Of a stretch of 64,000 nt of DNA, positions 59,732 through 64,000 are shown piece after piece. This DNA comes from Codonopsis lanceolata (taxonomy: Eukaryota > Streptophyta > Magnoliopsida > Asterales > Campanulaceae), in contig CM028381.1 in NCBI GenBank assembly GCA_013146195.2, positions 96,473,621-96,537,620 of the forward strand, written 5' to 3'. A program made the position numbers and the translations under genes. The notes below the pieces were generated by a model. It was not told where the DNA came from. It did not search any database and worked only from the letters and a program-made list of their open reading frames with translations. Positions within the stretch are counted from its first letter, which is position 1. Each line of letters begins with the position of its first letter.

Positions 59732-60066
59732 TTGACAAATAACCCCCGAATTCGTAAAAACACTTTTTAGGACTAGTCAGGTGCGTATCATAGAGGAAGA
59801 CAATGCCTGTAGTATACGTATTTAGGTTATCTTCTATAAGATGGGAAGGAAAGTTGGTCCTTTTTATCCTCTTCTGTCAAAGATCAAAACTAAACTATCT
59901 TCTCCTTGTAAATATGGGTCAATTGTGTTTGGTGGATGGTAGTGAATATCCGGGAAACAGAATATTCACTATGCTAGAAGAACAGTTAATTATTACAACA
60001 AGAGGAAGTAAATAGATAGCAATAAATGTGCAGTCTTCTTGTTGTTGTTATGGACTTCGTTAATCA
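59732..60066 (+). repeat. Fold-back block, arm 1: host flank joined to LTR piece
   Basis: 59732-59918 matches host flank 48945-49130. It then jumps to LTR sequence 49563-49705 (GTGTTTGGTGGATGG). Both parts are in the same orientation as the left end of the element. The arm ends at TAATCAGTT. Confidence 0.85.
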
Positions 60067-60818
60067 GTTCTAGTTGAAGAAGTCAACATACAGCTCCTTG
60101 CATTTAATGCATCCAACCTAATAGAGTTGTTACTCACTTCATCTTCTCCAACGGTCTTAAGGATGCTTGCATATAAATTCTGTCATTGAAGACTTGAAGT
60201 AATTAATGATCTAAACTTATTCAACAACATCAAGTCATCTTACTTAGTGTATTCAAGAGATCGTAAACTGATCAACGAAGTCCTCAACAACAATAAGAAG
60301 ACTGCACATTTATTGCTATCTATTTACTTCCTCTTGTTGTATTCATTAATTGTTCTTCTAGCACAGTGAATATTCTGTTTCCGAGATATTCACTACCACC
60401 CACCAAACACAAGTTAAATATCTTGTACATGATCCATTAGAGATTTCTGTAATAGAATTAGTGGAAAACATAGTGCACTTTCAAATCCAAGATTGACTGC
60501 TTTGGTGGTGGTGTAATTACTTTTATAGTACGAATCATATCAAAATACATGTGTTCTTTCATGTTCTCTTATTTCTTGTTTGATTTAATTATACGCTATT
60601 TAACTTATTCGAGCATCAAACTAAGTGAACAATAAGTGAACAACTAAGTCTCTTGGTAGTGCTTCACTAGACTTAGTCTGTCTTCCTTACAAGTCTTACT
60701 TCAACCTTTTCAATAGGTTGTTAGTACTTAGTTTAGGAACTCTCACGAAAAGTTTTAAAGTGTAACTAGGTTATTCACCCCCCCTTCTAGCCTAGTATTG
60801 TGCCCTTTAGGACTAACA
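60058..60818 (-). repeat. Fold-back block, arm 2a: inverted LTR copy
   Basis: Inverted copy of 49158-about 49920, ending GGACTAACA at 60818 exactly where the left LTR meets host DNA. It joins arm 1 at the shared word TTAATCAGTT/TTGATCAGTT, which contains the palindrome TGATCA in the parent LTR. Confidence 0.88.
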
Positions 60819-61312
60819 ATTGCCAGCTTGGATAAATGTTCCCAAGACCCATATTCAAAAGGAGAAGATAGTCTAGTTTTGATCTTTGAAATAAGATGAT
60901 AGAAAGGACCCCTTTTCCTTCCCATCTTATAGAAGATAACCTAAATACGTATACTACAGGCATTGTCTTCCTTTATGATACGCACCTGACTAGCCGTAAA
61001 AAGTGTTTCTACAAGTTCGGGGGTTATTTGTCAATATTGGAAGACATCTTAGAAGGTCGAAGGGTCGGGCGAAAATTCAGGAAGGTCAGAAAATCGAGAA
61101 AGCAAATTGTTCTTTCTTATTTGGTCTATGTCAAAGGAGGAGAAAACGGTATTGGGAGGCTGTTCATCTGGGGGGTTTATTGGGCCATTTGGAAGGAAGT
61201 GAATAAAAGGGTTTGCCCCTAAGGGGGTGGCACAGTGGTAGACATGAGGCTTCACAAAGTGTGAGGACTCAGGTTCAATCCCTTCCCATGCCCCCTTAGG
61301 AGAAAAAAAAAA
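60819..61312 (-). repeat. Fold-back block, arm 2b: inverted copy of the left host flank
   Basis: Inverted copy of 48657-49157, including the LINE fragment and the SINE, beginning ATTGCCAGCTTGG. The ORFs at 60896-61222 are copies of LINE/flank sequence and not genes. The block ends in the SINE poly(A) tail and joins an LTR fragment. Confidence 0.88.
61216..61312 (+). mobile_element. Second copy of the SINE (by rearrangement, not by insertion)
   Basis: Same tRNA-like head and boxes (GTGGCACAGTGGTAGAC, GGTTCAATCCC) as 48657-48758, but without a TSD. It came along with the inverted host flank. Confidence 0.85.
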
Positions 61313-61471
61313 AAGACTGCCGAAACATGTGAAGTCTAAATAACTATTTTAAAGGCAAAGTTCTATACACAGTTGTCACGCTAATTGGTACGCAGCCCAT
61401 TTAGCCATTAAGTATAGAATCTAATGTAATATATGAGCAAATGCAAATCTAAATGCAAATGAGAAACAACA
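61313..61471 (-). repeat. Remnant of the 5' LTR of the SIRE-type element
   Basis: The 159 bp match 50264-50422, the first bases of the LTR in element orientation (TGTTGTTTCTCATTTG). They are followed by the GCAAT duplication. The rest of this LTR is missing. Confidence 0.88.
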
Positions 61472-61604
61472 GCAATACTGGTATGGAGTAAAGAAAATTC
61501 AGCAAACTTCATTCATTTCTTCGAGAAATGTAATGCAGTTGCGGATGTTGTGACTAATTTACCTAGTGAATCTCATAACTCCTTTTTTTTTGCTCTTATA
61601 AGTT
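61472..61604 (+). repeat. Duplicated segment, right fragment
   Basis: Continues the 33-kb copy (33531-33690) after the SIRE insertion: 'actggtatggagtaa', 'attcagcaaacttc', 'ctaatttacctagt', 'tttttgctctta'. It stops at the Helitron-like end. Confidence 0.85.
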
Positions 61605-61959
61605 ACTAGTTATTTAGCCCGTGCTCTGCACGGGTACAATGTGTGATATATATATTTTTATAATAATAATATAACTTTTAGACATTATAATTAGATTGTT
61701 AATCTCTTCCATGTTTATAATTTTTTTTTCTATTGTTACTAATATTAAACGATTATTTTACCTAAATACTTTTAAAATTGATATAAGTTTCTAGATAACG
61801 TGAGATACATATTTTGTATTAATAATAATAATATTTTTTTTGATCTAAAGACTTTTAAAATTAACATTTAACTTGATAACAATATTAGAAGTCATTTTAT
61901 TAAAAAAATTTAAAATCATAATTCATTTTTAAACAATGTGAAATACTTATATATATTTT

Positions 61960-62615
61960 TATTGGTAATGAAAGTTTAAGTCTTTTATCTAAAGACTTTA
62001 AAATCAACACCACATTTTAACTATGTGGTATACATATTTTCTATTGGTAATAATAGTATTTTTAAAACCAACATTAATTTCTAACAAATGTAAAATGCAT
62101 ACATCTTTTCAATTAGTAATTAATAATAGTATTTTTAATACAGACATTAATTTCTAACCAGTGTTTAATACATATCTTCTATTGGTAATAATAGTGGAAT
62201 ATTTTGTAACCATGTGAGATATATCTCTTGTAAAAGTGAAAGTCTTTAGTCTAAAGACTCTAAAATCTAACATTTTTTTAAACAATGTGTTATACATCTC
62301 TTTTATTGGTAATAATATAAAATAATTTAAACTCAACATCATTTTCTAGCCAATGTGAGATATACATCTTCTATTGGTAATAATGGTAAAAATATTTTAT
62401 CATATATATATATATGATAAATCTTTGAATAAACCTTCATTTTAAAGCATCCATGTGAAAGCTTTAAAAACTTTTGGTTTTTTAGTGACTTTGAAAATCA
62501 ACATCACTTTCCAACCAATGTATGATACATTTCTTCTATTGGTACTTAATAATAGAAGTTTTTAAACCAACATCAATTTCTAACAAATGTGGGATACATC
62601 TCTTATATTGTTGAA
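61960..62615 (-). repeat. Degenerate tandem repeats, about 90-110 bp
   Basis: Six or so diverged units carrying 'aatgtgagatayacatcttctattggtaataat' and 'aaaaccaacattaatttct'. Units vary in length. Confidence 0.7.
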
Positions 62616-63182
62616 AAATTAGTGTTTTTAGTGAAAGAAATTGTGCAACTTGAGGCACAAATTTCTTTACGTGTCATTTGTTTGTTGACGAATGTAATTG
62701 CGCAAATGCGTTCTACTCAGTGAGAGAATCAAAATGATATATTTATTTTTTCAAATCGAATTTTGGATAATAAGATATCAAGACTTAAAGTATAATATTT
62801 GTTTAAAAAATTAATGTTTTTAGTGAGAGAAATTGCGTAACTTGAGGCACGAATTTCTTTATGTGTCATTTGTTTGTTGGCGAAGGTAATTGCGCAAATG
62901 TGTTCTACTCGGTGAGAGCATCAAAATGATATATTTATTTGTCAAAATCGAGTTTTTGATAAATAAAATATCAAGAGTTAAAGTATAATACTTATTAAAA
63001 AATTAGTGTTTTTAGTGAAAGAAATTGGGCAACTTGAGGCACAAATTTCTTTACGTGTCATTTATTTGTTGACAAAAGTAATTGTGCAAATGTGTTCTAC
63101 TCGGCAAGAACGTCGAAATGATATATTTATTTGTCCAAATCATGTTTTGGATGAATAAGATATCAAAGGTTAAAGTATGGTG
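62616..63182 (+). repeat. Three tandem copies of a roughly 190-bp unit
   Basis: Each copy starts near 'tagtgttttagtgaaagaaatt', then 'gcaacttgaggcac', 'aatttcttta-gtgtcattt', 'gcgcaaatgtgttctactcgg', 'atgatatatttattt', and ends 'ttaaagtat'. Starts are at about 62616, 62808 and 63003. Copies are about 85-90% alike by eye. Confidence 0.88.
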
Positions 63183-63462
63183 TTAAAAGTGAGTCATTAG
63201 AAGTAATATCTCACCTTGAAGAGTTTTATCCCACATTGGTTAGAAGTAATGTTAGTTGTAAAAGTTTTTAAATATAAGTTTTCTACTATTGACAATAAAA
63301 GAAGTTATATCTATTCTTATATAGCTATATGATAATACCCCTTATCATATTGAATATTAATAGGTAATGGTTGGAAGATAAAAAGTCTTACATGGATGCC
63401 TAAAAATCAATATTTATCTAAAGTAGGTGGGGTGACACAACCATAATGCTCCTCACCAACTT

Positions 63463-63465
<3 letters not shown>

Positions 63466-63534
<69 letters not shown>
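63466..63534. repeat. (AT)n microsatellite
   Basis: About 69 bases of uninterrupted TA dinucleotides, the longest such tract in the window. Confidence 0.95.
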
Positions 63535-63536
<2 letters not shown>

Positions 63537-63544
63537 TTTGTTTC

Positions 63545-63856
63545 CCCGGGCACTCCTCAACTTGATAAAATAGGCACTAGATATGTAAAGACTTTGTAAA
63601 AACATTGAAATTGCTTACCTTGAGATAGACGATCTCTCTTTGTAGCCACTACTTGGTTAGGTAGTACCGTATTAAGCATCCCACTTATTTATATTTTTGG
63701 TTATTGATAAATTTATGAGGGTGTTGACTCTCATTTCTTAAAGAAAAGAAAAAGAATAATCTCCATATGAGAGCAACACAGATGGAGATGACACCAAACT
63801 CCTAGTATCACGAACTCTAAGCCAGTCGTTAAGTTTTATAACTTCAAGTGTAGGCA
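63545..63856 (+). repeat. Direct repeat, right copy (partner at 47928-48185)
   Basis: Same words in the same order as the left copy, with about 55 extra bases near 63605-63665 containing 'gagatagacgatctctc'. It ends where CAGTGGCGGATCC begins at 63857. Confidence 0.8.
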
Positions 63857-64000
63857 GTGGCGGATCCAGACATAAACTTCAGCGGTGTCACAAATTAATA
63901 CTATTACATAATTTTTTTGAAAATTACAATTGTCCCCTACGCGTTTTCATACGTTGAAAACGTTGAATTACATCGTCATCTGTAACACTCATTAACAAGT
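63857..64000 (+). repeat. Possible DNA-transposon terminus (CAGTGGCGGA type)
   Basis: Starts CAGTGGCGGATCCAGAC and runs off the window. The same start occurs inverted at 3727. It begins exactly where similarity between the two direct repeats ends, which suggests an insertion edge. Confidence 0.35.

Larger units (their letters stand above)
49158..61471 (-). mobile_element. SIRE-type Copia retrotransposon with an extra env-like ORF
   Basis: The element is 12.3 kb, coding on the - strand. The TSD GCAAT is at 49153-49157 and 61472-61476, and the 33-kb copy shows the empty site (CTGGCAAT-GCTGG). The order on the - strand is damaged 5' LTR, half PBS, gag, protease, integrase, reverse transcriptase, RNase H, a separate downstream ORF region, polypurine tract, 3' LTR. 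The additional ORF after pol and the long LTR fit the SIRE (Maximus) lineage. All ORFs are broken. The right end is a fold-back rearrangement (59731-61312). Confidence 0.9.
61605..63440 (-). mobile_element. Helitron-like element
   Basis: The 3' end on the - strand is clear: a perfect 7-bp stem hairpin CCCGTGC-AGA-GCACGGG (61618-61634), 8 bases, then CTAGT ending at 61605. This layout fits Helitron 3' termini. The body is AT-rich and non-coding and contains two families of tandem repeats. The 5' end, given here as about 63440, is not defined. No Rep/helicase gene is present. Confidence 0.5.

Noticed and set aside
60896..61255. ORFs sharing 'TPFSHLIEDNLNTYTT'-like protein with 48883-49080
   Set aside because: Similar peptides appear because the DNA is an inverted duplicate of the host flank and LINE end; there is no gene.
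1..64000. Ribosomal RNA genes, organelle DNA insertions or endogenous pararetrovirus sequence
   Set aside because: No conserved rRNA segments, organelle genes or pararetroviral coat/movement motifs were recognised in any part.

Overview
This is a window of plant nuclear DNA, most likely from a eudicot. It is AT-rich, its genes have introns, and it is dominated by Ty1/Copia, Gypsy-like, CACTA, Mutator-like (MULE), PIF/Harbinger, Helitron-like, LINE and SINE sequences. I find two host genes. One is a single-exon DUF3475/DUF668 protein gene on the + strand (30717-32067), carrying one frameshift. The other is an intact three-exon mitochondrial p32/MAM33-family gene on the - strand (34022-35273). 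Nearly everything else is mobile DNA or its debris.

Layout. 1-2664: 5' part of a Copia element on the - strand (LTR, PBS, gag), running off the left edge. 2665-4584: intergenic DNA and a MITE. 4585-27454: one small MULE, about 1.5 kb before it was invaded, with a 9-bp target-site duplication (TSD). It is now stuffed with a solo LTR (5104-5965, TSD GGACG), a 9.0-kb CACTA element (6144-15185, TSD ACA) and a Copia element (15873-27353, TSD CAAAT). A 4.6-kb PIF/Harbinger element (17628-22182, TSD TAA) sits inside the Copia gag gene. The CACTA carries a receptor-like-kinase exon and the Harbinger carries several exons of a 14-3-3 gene, so host gene fragments have been captured at two levels of the nest. 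27464-30690: AT-rich intergenic DNA with MITE-like remnants. 30.7-35.3 kb: the two host genes. 35.7-41.9 kb: Gypsy-LTR-like debris and arrays built on a 'gatgcccaaattt' core, including a 21-bp array that flips orientation. 42.5-47.0 kb: nested terminal-inverted-repeat transposons, including a Pack-MULE-like element with a short ORF. 47.9-63.9 kb: a duplicated segment, also present without insertions at 33.0-33.7 kb, invaded by a LINE fragment, a SINE, a 12.3-kb SIRE-type Copia with an extra env-like ORF (49158-61471, TSD GCAAT) and a Helitron-like element with tandem repeats.

The most unusual structure is at the right end of the SIRE-type element (59.73-61.47 kb). The LTR there has been replaced by a fold-back patchwork of the element's own other LTR plus host DNA from the opposite flank, including the SINE. 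The inversion junction lies at short homology around TGATCAGTT.

Element boundaries rest on matching TSDs and, in several cases, on an empty-site comparison inside the window. All polyproteins seen are broken by stops or frameshifts. All homology calls come from reading translated motifs; no database search was run.
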